Source of the DNA: Polaribacter sp. | Lineage (GTDB): Bacteria > Bacteroidota > Bacteroidia > Flavobacteriales > Flavobacteriaceae | Direction: 5' to 3' | NCBI GenBank assembly: GCA_029238315.1 | Contig: JAQWGI010000032.1 | Span: 25,716-89,715, forward strand | DNA: 64,000 bases | In this document: positions 26,583 through 35,678 of the stretch, in pieces | Layout: each line of letters starts with the position of its first letter | How positions within the stretch are numbered: position 1 is the stretch's first letter | The notes under the pieces: model-generated | What the model was told of the DNA's origin: nothing | Database searches by the model: none | What the model saw: the letters and a program-made list of their open reading frames with translations, nothing else | Program-made: the position numbers and the translations under genes

Positions 26583-27923
26583 ATGGAACATATTGTTATT
26601 ATTGGAAACGGAATTTCAGGAGTTACTGCTGCAAGGCACATCAGAAAAAACTCTGACAAAGAAATTACCATTGTTTCTGCAGAAACAGATTATTTCTTTT
26701 CTAGAACTGCATTGATGTATGTGTATATGGGTCACATGAAGTTTGAACATACACAACCTTATGAGCCTTGGTTTTGGAAGAAAAATCGCATCAACCTAAA
26801 AAAAGGAACTGTTTCTAAAGTACATTCAAATACTAATAAAATTGAATTTAGTGATGGTCAAGAATTAAGTTTTGACAAATTGATAATTGCCACGGGTTCA
26901 AAACCCAACAAGTTTGGTTGGCCAGGTCAAGATTTAAATGGCGTAATGGGCATGTATCACAAACAAGATCTAGATAATCTTGAAAAATATGCGCCAAATA
27001 ATCAAATTTGTAAACGCGCTGTAATTGTTGGTGGTGGATTGATAGGAGTTGAATTGGCAGAAATGCTCCATAGTAGAAACATTCCAGTGACATTTTTAGT
27101 AAGAGAAAATAGCTTTTGGGGTAATGTTTTACCAAAAGAAGCATCTGCAATGATTAATAAAGAGATATTAGATACCAATATTGATTTGCGCTTAGGTGTT
27201 AATTTAAAAGAAATTAATTCTGATGAAAACGGCAATGTAAAATCGGTAATTATTGCAGAAACAAATGAAGAAATTGAATGTACCGTTGTTGGATTAACAG
27301 CAGGGGTTTCGCCAAACGTAGATTTTCTTAAAAATTCTGATTTAGAAATTGGCAGAGGCGTAAAAGTAAATCGGTTTTTAGAAACCAATATCAAAAATAT
27401 TTATGCTATTGGAGATTGTGCAGAACAACACAAACAAATTGGATATAGAAAAACCACTGAAGCAGTTTGGTATTCAGGTAGAATGATGGGAGAAACAGTT
27501 GCGCAAACTATTTGTGGAAATAAAATTAAATACAACCCAGGGCATTGGTTTAATTCTGCAAAATTTTTTGATATAGAATACCAAACCTACGGTTGGGTTT
27601 GGCCAAAACCAAAAGAAAATGAAGCTCACTTTTATTGGGAGCATAAAAGTGGTAAAAAATGTATTCATATCAATTACGATAAAAACACATTAGAATTTAT
27701 TGGCATCAATACTTTCGGAATTAGAATGCGTCACGAATTTTTTGACAAAGTTTTGACCGAAAAAAACTCCATAAATTATGTTTTAGAACATTTAGCCGAT
27801 GCAAATTTTGATCCTGAGTTTTACAAATTACACGAGCCAGAAATTGTAGTAAAATTCAATCAAGAAAACAATACAAACATCCAATTGAAGAAAAAAAGTT
27901 GGGCAAGAATCTTTAGCGTATAA
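26583..27923 (+). CDS. NAD(P)/FAD-dependent oxidoreductase
   Basis: The 446-residue protein has the two dinucleotide-binding domains of the pyridine nucleotide-disulfide reductase class: FAD loop GNGISGVTAA at the N-terminus, NAD(P) loop VGGGLIGVELAE near 150 and the FAD-binding IYAIGDCAE near 275. There is no redox-active CxxC, so it resembles ferredoxin or rubredoxin reductases and the FAD part of NirB. The C-terminal 130 residues are not typical of those. It is followed by a membrane Fe-S protein, a likely electron-transfer partner. Its link to arsenosugar synthesis is positional only. Confidence 0.85.
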   Translation: MEHIVIIGNGISGVTAARHIRKNSDKEITIVSAETDYFFSRTALMYVYMGHMKFEHTQPYEPWFWKKNRINLKKGTVSKVHSNTNKIEFSDGQELSFDKLIIATGSKPNKFGWPGQDLNGVMGMYHKQDLDNLEKYAPNNQICKRAVIVGGGLIGVELAEMLHSRNIPVTFLVRENSFWGNVLPKEASAMINKEILDTNIDLRLGVNLKEINSDENGNVKSVIIAETNEEIECTVVGLTAGVSPNVDFLKNSDLEIGRGVKVNRFLETNIKNIYAIGDCAEQHKQIGYRKTTEAVWYSGRMMGETVAQTICGNKIKYNPGHWFNSAKFFDIEYQTYGWVWPKPKENEAHFYWEHKSGKKCIHINYDKNTLEFIGINTFGIRMRHEFFDKVLTEKNSINYVLEHLADANFDPEFYKLHEPEIVVKFNQENNTNIQLKKKSWARIFSV

Positions 27924-28014
27924 AAGTATGAAGCATTCATAACTAAATTTACACCTAAGAAAATGTTTAAATGAATGTCGCATATGACATTAAAAAAAAC
28001 AATAGACAAAACAG

Positions 28015-29640
28015 ATGAAGACAATAAAAAAATCAGGTTTACTTCTTTTCTTAATTGGTTTAACCATCTTTACTGGAACAATATTTACTGGTTCATTTTC
28101 ATTAACTTCTGATGAATTTGGTTCTTTTATCAAAGAAAAAAACTACAAAAACGAACTGATTAAAGATGAACTTCAAAAAGCAGTTGTAACATCAGAAAAT
28201 ATAAATATTTTCGAGTTTTCTAGCCGAGTTAGAAATGCATACAAAGTTTCAAACGAGCATTATGAAGCTCTAATTAATAAATACGATTCAGAAAAAAATT
28301 GGACTAAAAAAGGCGAGCAATATCAATATAAAATTTACGGAAAACCGCATAGTTTAAGTTTTGAATTGGCTAAAATAGCAGGTGCTGGATTTGCAGCAGA
28401 AAATCCAATTTTAATGTGGTTCTTAACTTTTGGATTGGGTATTCTCGGTGCGCTTTTATTTATAATTCCGGATGTAATTTTATTAGGAAAACCAGGAATT
28501 AAAAACAACGGAATTTTCTTAAACGCAGCCACCAATCGTGGTTGGATTGGTTGGTTTGCTTTTGTCTTTTTAGTTGGATTTTACATACTGCTATATTTCT
28601 ATCCAGATTATATTGTAAACTGGGTATATTTAGTAGATTCAATAAGTGAATCTATAAATGGAAACCTTGCCTCTCAATGGTTTTTATACGGTTTTTTATA
28701 TTGTATTGTAATGACTGTTATGGCTGTGAGAATGTATATTAAATACCGTCATAATAAATATCAAATTTTAAGAACTACGTCTGTTTTATTTTTTCAAATT
28801 GTCTTTGCCTTTTTAATTCCAGAAATTTTGGTTCGCTTTGAGAAACCTTGGTATGATTTTAAAAATGCTTTTCCTTTAGATTATGATTTTTTCTTTAAAT
28901 GGAATTTAGACGAACTACTTTCTAGTGGCGGATTTGGGTTGTTTATATTATTTTGGGGAGTTGTTTTAACAATCGTTGTTGTACCTGTAATGGTCTATTT
29001 CTTCGGAAAAAGATGGTATTGTTCTTGGGTTTGTGGTTGTGGCGGATTGGCAGAAACTCTAGGCGACCCTTACAGGCAACTCTCTAGTAAAACCTTATTA
29101 TCTTGGAAAGCAGAACGCATTATTATTCATTCTGTGTTAATTGTTGTTCTAGTGATGACAGGTTTTGCGTTGTACACTTTCTTCTCTGGCGATGATCAAG
29201 TAATGGGAATTAAAACTCAATCTATTCAAGATATCTATGGATTTTTAATAGGCGCTATTTTTGCAGGAGTTATTGGCACAGGTTTTTATCCAATTTTTGG
29301 AAACAGAGTTTGGTGTCGTTTTGGTTGCCCATTAGCAGCATATTTAGGATTTGTTCAACGTTTTAAATCGCGTTTTAGAATTACAACAAATGGTGGACAA
29401 TGTATTTCTTGTGGAAATTGTTCTACCTATTGTGAACAAGGAATTGACGTTAGAGCCTATGCTCAAAAAGGAGAAAATATTGTACGTTCTAGTTGTGTTG
29501 GTTGTGGTATTTGCTCTGCAGTTTGCCCCCGAGGAGTCTTAAAGTTAGAAAATGGCCCAGAAAAAGGACGTATCAATCCAACAGATATCTTACTCGGAAA
29601 TGATGTTGATTTAATGAAGTTAGTAAATGACAAAAACTAA
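28015..29640 (+). CDS. Membrane 4Fe-4S protein of the CcoG/NapH type
   Basis: The 541-residue protein has several membrane helices, a CSWVCGCGG segment and a WCRFGCPLAA segment as in NapH/CcoG-type electron-transfer proteins, then a C-terminal ferredoxin domain with two 4Fe-4S motifs (CISCGNCSTYC and CVGCGICSAVC). The N-terminal 110 residues include a soluble periplasmic-looking part after the first helix. It probably moves electrons between the quinone pool or the upstream FAD protein and an unknown acceptor. The gap to the FAD gene is 91 bases and contains a small palindrome. Confidence 0.85.
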   Translation: MKTIKKSGLLLFLIGLTIFTGTIFTGSFSLTSDEFGSFIKEKNYKNELIKDELQKAVVTSENINIFEFSSRVRNAYKVSNEHYEALINKYDSEKNWTKKGEQYQYKIYGKPHSLSFELAKIAGAGFAAENPILMWFLTFGLGILGALLFIIPDVILLGKPGIKNNGIFLNAATNRGWIGWFAFVFLVGFYILLYFYPDYIVNWVYLVDSISESINGNLASQWFLYGFLYCIVMTVMAVRMYIKYRHNKYQILRTTSVLFFQIVFAFLIPEILVRFEKPWYDFKNAFPLDYDFFFKWNLDELLSSGGFGLFILFWGVVLTIVVVPVMVYFFGKRWYCSWVCGCGGLAETLGDPYRQLSSKTLLSWKAERIIIHSVLIVVLVMTGFALYTFFSGDDQVMGIKTQSIQDIYGFLIGAIFAGVIGTGFYPIFGNRVWCRFGCPLAAYLGFVQRFKSRFRITTNGGQCISCGNCSTYCEQGIDVRAYAQKGENIVRSSCVGCGICSAVCPRGVLKLENGPEKGRINPTDILLGNDVDLMKLVNDKN

Positions 29641-29651
29641 ACAAACAATCG

Positions 29652-29659
29652 TATTTTTG
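29652..29659 (+). promoter_or_regulatory. -7 promoter element of the glycosyltransferase operon
   Basis: TATTTTTG matches TAnnTTTG and ends 20 bases before the ATG at 29680. It suggests that the three glycosyltransferase genes can be transcribed independently of the Fe-S protein gene. Confidence 0.55.
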
Positions 29660-29679
29660 CCACAACTTAAAAACACTTA

Positions 29680-30369
29680 ATGTCGATTATAAAAGTCATT
29701 ATTCCTGCTTATAACGAGCAAGATTCTATTGCAAATGTAATTCAAGATATTCCATCTTTTGTTGATGAAATTATTGTTGTTAGTAATAACTCAACTGATA
29801 AAACTGAAGAAAATGCTTCAAATGCTGGCGCAACTGTTTTAAAAGAAAATAGAAAAGGATATGGCTTTGCGTGTTTGAAAGGAATGGATTACATCGCAAA
29901 TCAAAACACAAAACCAGCAATTGTTGTTTTTTTAGATGGTGATTATTCAGATTACCCTGAACAATTAACAGAGATTGTAAATCCTATTATAAATGATGAC
30001 ATTGATTTTGTAATTGGTGCAAGAGTAAAACGACTTAGAGAACAAGGTTCTATGACAGCTCCTCAAATTTTCGGAAACTGGTTAGCAACTTTTTTAATGA
30101 AACTTTTTTTTGGCGCGAAATTCACTGATTTAGGCCCTTTTAGAGCCATAAAATACGATAAACTGCTAGCACTAAAAATGGAAGATAAAACCTATGGATG
30201 GACTGTTGAAATGCAATTAAAAGCATTGAAACAGCAATTATCTTATGTAGAAATTCCGATGAAATACAGAAATCGAATCGGTGTTTCTAAAGTTTCTGGA
30301 ACCGTAAAAGGAAGTGTAATGGCAGGAGTTAAAATTTTAGGTTGGATTTTTAAATATAGTTTTAAATGA
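29680..30369 (+). CDS. Glycosyltransferase family 2, dolichol-phosphate-sugar synthase-like
   Basis: The 229-residue protein is a short GT-A enzyme with VIIPAYNEQDS at the N-terminus and the metal site FLDGDYSDYP near residue 88, and no membrane helices beyond a weak C-terminal one. It resembles polyprenyl-phosphate sugar synthases. Its stop overlaps the start of the next gene (ATGA). With the following GT2 and GT-C type proteins it may build a lipid-linked or arsenic-linked glycan; the acceptor is unknown. Confidence 0.88.
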   Translation: MSIIKVIIPAYNEQDSIANVIQDIPSFVDEIIVVSNNSTDKTEENASNAGATVLKENRKGYGFACLKGMDYIANQNTKPAIVVFLDGDYSDYPEQLTEIVNPIINDDIDFVIGARVKRLREQGSMTAPQIFGNWLATFLMKLFFGAKFTDLGPFRAIKYDKLLALKMEDKTYGWTVEMQLKALKQQLSYVEIPMKYRNRIGVSKVSGTVKGSVMAGVKILGWIFKYSFK

Positions 30370-31859
30370 TCGTCGTTTCCTATATAATTATTCTCATTTA
30401 CACGATTGCTTTGGTACTTATTTTTATGTACGCTATTGCACAACTCAACTTGCTTTTAAATTATTTAAAAGCGCAAAACAAAGAAGACACTTCAGTGAAG
30501 TTCGACTTTTCTAACCCTGAAGAAATTCCGTTTGTAACCATACAACTTCCGGTTTATAATGAATTGTATGTAATGGAAAGATTGCTAACAAACATTGTAA
30601 AATTAAAATACCCGAAAGACAAATTAGAAATTCAGGTTTTAGATGATTCTACTGATGAATCTGTAGATTCAACTGCAACACAAATTAGAGAATTACAAAC
30701 AGCTGGAATCGACATCAAACACATCAAAAGAACCAACCGAAAAGGCTTTAAAGCTGGTGCTTTAAAAGAAGGCTTGAAAACTGCAAAAGGAGAGTTTATT
30801 GTTATTTTTGATGCTGATTTTTTACCAAAAGAGAATTGGCTTTTAGAAACTATTCCATATTTCAAAAACAAAGAAATTGGGGTTGTACAAACGCGTTGGG
30901 GACACATCAATAGAAATTATTCTACGCTTACAAAAATTCAAGCATTTGCTTTAGATGCTCATTTTACGTTAGAACAAGTAGGCAGAAATAGCCAAGGACA
31001 TTTTATCAATTTTAACGGAACGGCAGGTGTCTGGCGCAAAAAATGTATTTTGGATGCCGGAAATTGGGAAGGAGATACGCTTACAGAAGATATCGATTTA
31101 AGTTACAGAGCACAGCTAAAAAAATGGAAATTTAAATATTTAGAACACGTAGAAACTCCTGCTGAATTACCAGTAATTATTAGCGCAGCAAGATCGCAAC
31201 AATTTAGATGGAATAAAGGTGGCGCAGAGAATTTTCAAAAGATGATGAAAAACATCATTATCAATAAAAATATCTCTACCAAAACAAAAATTCATGGATT
31301 GTTGCATTTACTAAACAGCTCCATGTTTACATGTATATTTTTGGTGGCTATTTTAAGTATCCCGATGTTGTACATTAAGAATGAATACGAATATTTAAAA
31401 CCATTCTTCTATGTGATGAGTTTCTTTGTAATGAGCTCCATCATTTTCTTTATTTGTTATTGGTTTATGTATAAAAATATTTACGGTGGCGGGTTTAAAA
31501 AATTCATTAAATACATTGGTGCATTTTTCACTTTTTTTACGATTGTTATGGGTTTTTCGCTACACAATACTATTGCCGTTTTAGAAGGTCATTTTGGTAA
31601 GAAAAGTGATTTTATAAGAACTCCAAAATTTAACATCAATTCACTAAAAGATAACTGGAAAAACAATAAATACATTTCTAAAAAAGTATCTATTCATGTT
31701 ATTGTTGAAGGATTATTAGCACTGTATTTTGTCTTCGGAATGTACAGCGCATTTTTCGTTGGAAATCAAGGTGGAGATTTTGGTTTATTTCCTTTTCACT
31801 TTATGCTTTTCTGCGGATTTGGTTACGTGTTTTTTAAATCGATTTTTTCTAAAGCATAA
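30366..31859 (+). CDS. Processive glycosyltransferase family 2 (cellulose synthase-like)
   Basis: The 497-residue membrane protein has an N-terminal helix, a GT2 domain with TIQLPVYNE, FDADFLPK (metal Asp motif), TEDIDLSYR and the QQFRW motif that marks processive or beta-glycan-forming GT2 enzymes, then about four to five C-terminal helices. There is no PilZ domain. It overlaps the preceding gene by 4 bases and the next by 1 base, so the three genes are translationally coupled. Confidence 0.9.
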   Translation: MIVVSYIIILIYTIALVLIFMYAIAQLNLLLNYLKAQNKEDTSVKFDFSNPEEIPFVTIQLPVYNELYVMERLLTNIVKLKYPKDKLEIQVLDDSTDESVDSTATQIRELQTAGIDIKHIKRTNRKGFKAGALKEGLKTAKGEFIVIFDADFLPKENWLLETIPYFKNKEIGVVQTRWGHINRNYSTLTKIQAFALDAHFTLEQVGRNSQGHFINFNGTAGVWRKKCILDAGNWEGDTLTEDIDLSYRAQLKKWKFKYLEHVETPAELPVIISAARSQQFRWNKGGAENFQKMMKNIIINKNISTKTKIHGLLHLLNSSMFTCIFLVAILSIPMLYIKNEYEYLKPFFYVMSFFVMSSIIFFICYWFMYKNIYGGGFKKFIKYIGAFFTFFTIVMGFSLHNTIAVLEGHFGKKSDFIRTPKFNINSLKDNWKNNKYISKKVSIHVIVEGLLALYFVFGMYSAFFVGNQGGDFGLFPFHFMLFCGFGYVFFKSIFSKA

Positions 31860-33289
31860 TGATATTCAAGAAGGAAAACAAAGGATTATTAATTGCATCA
31901 GGGCTATCAATTATACTTTATTTTTTGGTTGCTTTTAAATTAGAAAGAACAGATTTCACCAATTTACTATTGCTATATATTTCGCTTTTTACAGTGTTCT
32001 ATTTCATTCTAAAACACGGTAATAAAAACATTAAAATCTTAACTGGCTTAGCCATTTTATTTCGTTTGATTTTCTTGTTTGCAATTCCGAATTTATCACA
32101 AGATTTTTATCGTTTTATTTGGGATGGCAGAATGCTTTTAAACGGACTAAATCCGTATTTATATTTACCTGAAACTTTTATAAATCAACAAGAATTCCCT
32201 GTACATCAAGCAGCAGAATTGTATGCTGGGATGGGCGAATTGAACGGAAGCAATTACACCAATTATCCGCCATTAAATCAACTTAGTTTTTTTATCGCTT
32301 CTTTATTTGCTAGTAAAAGTATTTTGGGTGCTGTTATTGTTTTGAGAACCCAAATTATACTAGCTGACATCGGAATTATATACTTCGGAAGAAAAATATT
32401 AGAAAAAATAAACTTACCAATTCATTACATCTTTTTGTATGCATTAAATCCGTTTGTAATTATTGAATTAACAGGTAACTTACACTTTGAATCTGTTATG
32501 TTGTTCTTTTTAATTTGGAGTATTTATTTACTACTGAATGATAGATTAATTTTAGCAGGAATCCTATTTGCATGTTCAATTTCAGTGAAGTTGATTCCGT
32601 TGTTGTTTTTACCTTTATTTTTACAATGGTTTACAAAAAGATCTCTCGACTCCGCTCGAGATGACAAAAACATGTCCGTTCGAGCGGAGTCGAGAACTAA
32701 TAAACTACTAAAATTATCGCTATTTTATTTAATTATAATCGGAACAACCATTTTATTTTTTCTACCATTTTACTCATCTGAATTGTTGAATAATTATATG
32801 AATTCTGTTGGATTGTGGTTCAGAAATTTTGAATTCAACGCAAGTTTTTATTACCTTTTTAGAGAAATTGGTTATTTGTTTAGAGGCTATAATGAAATTG
32901 CTACAATTGGAAAAATCATTCCTCTTTTAACAATTCTATTTTTAGGTTGGATTACTTTTTTTAGAAAAAATACACATCCAAAAGAATTAATTACAGCTTT
33001 ATTATTCGGATTGTCTTTTTATTATTTTACAACAACAACCATGCATCCGTGGTATTTAGCAACACTGATTTTATTATCCGTTTTTACAAAATATCGTTTT
33101 CCGATTGTTTGGAGTTTCGTAATTATTTTAAGTTACCAAGCGTATGCAAATCTTCCTTGGAAAGAAAATTTGTGGTTTGTTGGTTTGGAATATGGAATCG
33201 TTTACGGATATTTAATTTGGGAAATCTTTTTTAAAAATCATCATACGAAACCGTACTCTGACGCTCACGATTCACGTTTAACTTCGTAA
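31859..33289 (+). CDS. GT-C-type polytopic glycosyltransferase (mannosyltransferase-like) with intragenic repeat
   Basis: This 476-residue protein has about ten membrane helices and an early LSQDFYRFIWDGR acidic motif typical of polyprenyl-phosphate-sugar-dependent GT-C enzymes. Residues 261-279 (RSLDSARDDK followed by NMSVRAESR) are encoded by an inverted pair of family A repeats at 32644-32695 and fall in a loop between membrane segments. The C-terminus overlaps the convergent nitrilase gene by 59 bases. It is coupled to the preceding GT2 (TAATG). Confidence 0.85.
   Translation: MIFKKENKGLLIASGLSIILYFLVAFKLERTDFTNLLLLYISLFTVFYFILKHGNKNIKILTGLAILFRLIFLFAIPNLSQDFYRFIWDGRMLLNGLNPYLYLPETFINQQEFPVHQAAELYAGMGELNGSNYTNYPPLNQLSFFIASLFASKSILGAVIVLRTQIILADIGIIYFGRKILEKINLPIHYIFLYALNPFVIIELTGNLHFESVMLFFLIWSIYLLLNDRLILAGILFACSISVKLIPLLFLPLFLQWFTKRSLDSARDDKNMSVRAESRTNKLLKLSLFYLIIIGTTILFFLPFYSSELLNNYMNSVGLWFRNFEFNASFYYLFREIGYLFRGYNEIATIGKIIPLLTILFLGWITFFRKNTHPKELITALLFGLSFYYFTTTTMHPWYLATLILLSVFTKYRFPIVWSFVIILSYQAYANLPWKENLWFVGLEYGIVYGYLIWEIFFKNHHTKPYSDAHDSRLTS
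32644..32695. repeat. Family A inverted pair inside a coding sequence
   Basis: Perfect 16-bp arms (TCTCGACTCCGCTCGA at 32644-32659 and its inverse at 32680-32695) enclose a 20-base loop, a hairpin within the membrane glycosyltransferase gene. Both strands carry the same unit, and the frame stays open through it. Confidence 0.9.
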
Positions 33290-34187
33290 CATCTGGACGA
33301 GAATAATGTCCAACACAATCAAAATTTTGTCGTTCTTCTAACACACGATTAAAATCTAAGGTTTCAATAATCAAACCTTCTTTATGTAAAACAGGTTCAA
33401 CCAACCATTCTCCATTTGGCGATGCAATACAAGAACCTCCGTTTGCTAAAGTTTCGGGAGCATTTTTGATTATTTTATCATAATGCGGAACATCTTTTGG
33501 AAAATCTGACTTTGCCATTAAACTAGAAACCGAAATCACAAAAGAACGAGATTCTCTTGCAATAAATCGTGTAATATCTTTAGTGTTATGATCACTTCCT
33601 GGCCAAACTGCAATGTGTAAATTTTCGCCCAAACCGTACAAAGCAGTTCTTGGTAACGGCATCCAATTTTCCCAACAATTCAATCCGCCAACAGTAAATT
33701 CTTTCAATGGATGCACTTGCAAACCATTTCCATCTCCTGGCGACCAAGTTAAACGTTCATCAAAAGTTGGTTGTAATTTTCGATGCACAGATTTTATTGC
33801 TCCATCTTGATTTATATACACTAAACTAGCGTAAATACTATGTCCGCCACGATTTTGTGCGCGTTCCATAATTCCTAAATAAATAGCAATTTTATGTTTT
33901 TTTGCCAATTCACAAACCGAATTTAATTCGCCTTTTTCTATGGTGATAGAATTACGAACATAATGTGCGTGAATTTCTTTCTGCGTTTTAGAATCCCATT
34001 CTGCGCCGTTTGTTAAAGCAATCCAAAATGGATAACCTGGCAATAATGCTTCTCCGAAAACAATTAATTCACAGTTTTCTTTTGACGCATCTACAATCGT
34101 TTTTTCTATTTTCTCAATCGTTTTTTCTTTGTTTAGCCAAACTGGAGATAATTGTGCTAATGCTACTTTTAATAAATTGTTTTTCAT
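33231..34187 (-). CDS. Nitrilase (carbon-nitrogen hydrolase family)
   Basis: The 318-residue protein has the nitrilase catalytic triad: Glu in VFGEALLPGYP, Lys in VHRKLQPT and Cys in GGLNCWENW. The segments around the Lys and Cys look like true nitrilases, which turn nitriles into acids and ammonia, rather than amidases. It is the third gene of a tight operon after a DUF2797 protein and a lipoprotein (gaps of 1 and 2 bases). Its last 19 codons overlap the convergent glycosyltransferase gene. Confidence 0.88.
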   Translation of the reverse strand: MKNNLLKVALAQLSPVWLNKEKTIEKIEKTIVDASKENCELIVFGEALLPGYPFWIALTNGAEWDSKTQKEIHAHYVRNSITIEKGELNSVCELAKKHKIAIYLGIMERAQNRGGHSIYASLVYINQDGAIKSVHRKLQPTFDERLTWSPGDGNGLQVHPLKEFTVGGLNCWENWMPLPRTALYGLGENLHIAVWPGSDHNTKDITRFIARESRSFVISVSSLMAKSDFPKDVPHYDKIIKNAPETLANGGSCIASPNGEWLVEPVLHKEGLIIETLDFNRVLEERQNFDCVGHYSRPDVTKLNVNRERQSTVSYDDF

Positions 34188-34189
34188 TT

Positions 34190-34774
34190 TTACTCGTTTT
34201 TAAATTCTGTTGGAGGTGGTGGAATATACTGTGGATGCTTTATTGGATAATCAAAAACGATGTTAAAAGAAATACTATCCTTATTTTCTATTTCTGTTTG
34301 ATTATATGTTTTAACTAGATTTAAAAGAACTGTTTTTAGTTTTTTTGATTTCTCTTGCATTTCTAATACCAAGAGAACATGAGCAAACCTATATGATGAA
34401 GCATAAAAAAAATCTTTTCCTTTATTCTCGTAATGTGATTTTAAGCCTTTAGATAGTTCAGTAATTGGAGATACTCCCTTTTTTAAATGAACACTATCTT
34501 TCCTTAAAAGAAGACCGTTTCTTACTCTTACATAACCTCCAGTATATGCAGAAGGAGAAACTTTATAAATAGCTTTAGAATCTTCTATTTTTAGAAAGTG
34601 AAATTTATTTTCATAAAGTCCATTTCTAATTGAGTCAGTAATTTTCTCAAAATTTAAATCATCAATATTAATTTCTCTTGGATTATTTTTTTTAAAAAAA
34701 TCTTCTGATGGATAATAATAAATCTCCTTTTTACAAGATGTGAAAACAATCAATAAAAGAAGAAGTTTTTTCAT
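34190..34774 (-). CDS. Hypothetical lipoprotein
   Basis: This 194-residue protein starts with a lipoprotein signal (MKKLLLLLIVFTSC, lipid-modified Cys14) followed by a lysine- and tyrosine-rich region. I do not recognise a domain. It is co-encoded with a DUF2797 protein and a nitrilase (1 and 2 bases apart), which gives no clear hint of function. It probably faces the periplasm or the cell surface. Confidence 0.75.
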   Translation of the reverse strand: MKKLLLLLIVFTSCKKEIYYYPSEDFFKKNNPREINIDDLNFEKITDSIRNGLYENKFHFLKIEDSKAIYKVSPSAYTGGYVRVRNGLLLRKDSVHLKKGVSPITELSKGLKSHYENKGKDFFYASSYRFAHVLLVLEMQEKSKKLKTVLLNLVKTYNQTEIENKDSISFNIVFDYPIKHPQYIPPPPTEFKNE

Positions 34775-34775
34775 T

Positions 34776-35570
34776 TTAATTGATATTTAGATTTACCACC
34801 AAACCTTCATTTGCTCTTACGTTAAAAACGGTTTGATCTTCAAAAATTAAATATTGTCCTTTTATGCCTACTAATTTTCCAGTATATTTTAATTCCTTTT
34901 TTAAATTCAAACTTTTAGGTTTTTCTGGGTATTTATTCACCGGAAAATTCAAGTGTGTTTCAGAATTATTTTCTAAAAAATACGGTTTTGCTTCTTCAGG
35001 AATGTATTGTTTTAATTTGTCTCGCCAAGTTTCAAGGCTTTCATCAACAATATCATTCTTTAGCATTTTTCGCCAATTGGTTTTATCGGCAACGTGCTCT
35101 TTTAAAGCAACTTCTGTAATTCCCGCTAAATACCGATTCGGAACTTCTACAATTTCAATTGCTTCGTGTGCACCTTGATCAATCCAACGCGTTGGTACTT
35201 GTTGCTTTCTTGTTACACCAACTTTTACGTTGCTAGAATTTGCCAAATACACAATATGCGGTTTTAATTGCACTTGCTTTTCGTAAGCTAAATCTCTGTC
35301 TTCAATTCCTAAATGCGCCGTACTTAATTCTGGTCTCATAATCCAATCTCCAGCATTTGGGGTTTCAAAAAAACAAGATTTACAAAACCCTTGACGAAAA
35401 ATTTCTTTGTTTAAATGGCAATTTAAACATTCGTAATTTTCGAAAGAAATTTCTACGTTTTTACCCAATAATTGATTCATATTTAAGAAATCAGCATCCA
35501 TTTCTAAGTAATATTGAATGGTCTCTAAATTTTCTGTGGGCATTTTTTTTAAAACTCCTTGATATTTCAT
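34776..35570 (-). CDS. DUF2797 domain-containing protein with zinc-ribbon-like cysteines
   Basis: The 264-residue protein shows the DUF2797 pattern: two CxxC pairs near residues 48-69 (CLNC and CKSC) that could bind zinc, then conserved segments around VYLANSSNVKVGVTRK and the RWIDQGA loop. The KVGVTRK part resembles a GIY-YIG-like fold described for this family. The function is unknown. It heads the operon with the lipoprotein and nitrilase. Confidence 0.85.
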   Translation of the reverse strand: MKYQGVLKKMPTENLETIQYYLEMDADFLNMNQLLGKNVEISFENYECLNCHLNKEIFRQGFCKSCFFETPNAGDWIMRPELSTAHLGIEDRDLAYEKQVQLKPHIVYLANSSNVKVGVTRKQQVPTRWIDQGAHEAIEIVEVPNRYLAGITEVALKEHVADKTNWRKMLKNDIVDESLETWRDKLKQYIPEEAKPYFLENNSETHLNFPVNKYPEKPKSLNLKKELKYTGKLVGIKGQYLIFEDQTVFNVRANEGLVVNLNIN

Positions 35571-35678
35571 AAAAAGAATTTAGTATTTTTAACTCGTTGT
35601 GAATCCTTAGTAAACAAACTTACTATAAAAATGCAAGTTTTAAGAATTTTACAATTATAATTTAATAAGTAAAAACAA

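Noticed and set aside
27974..27991. Palindrome AATGTC...GACATT before the membrane Fe-S gene
   Set aside because: It is short and could be an operator, but no related copy or regulator was found, so it is not listed as a regulatory site.
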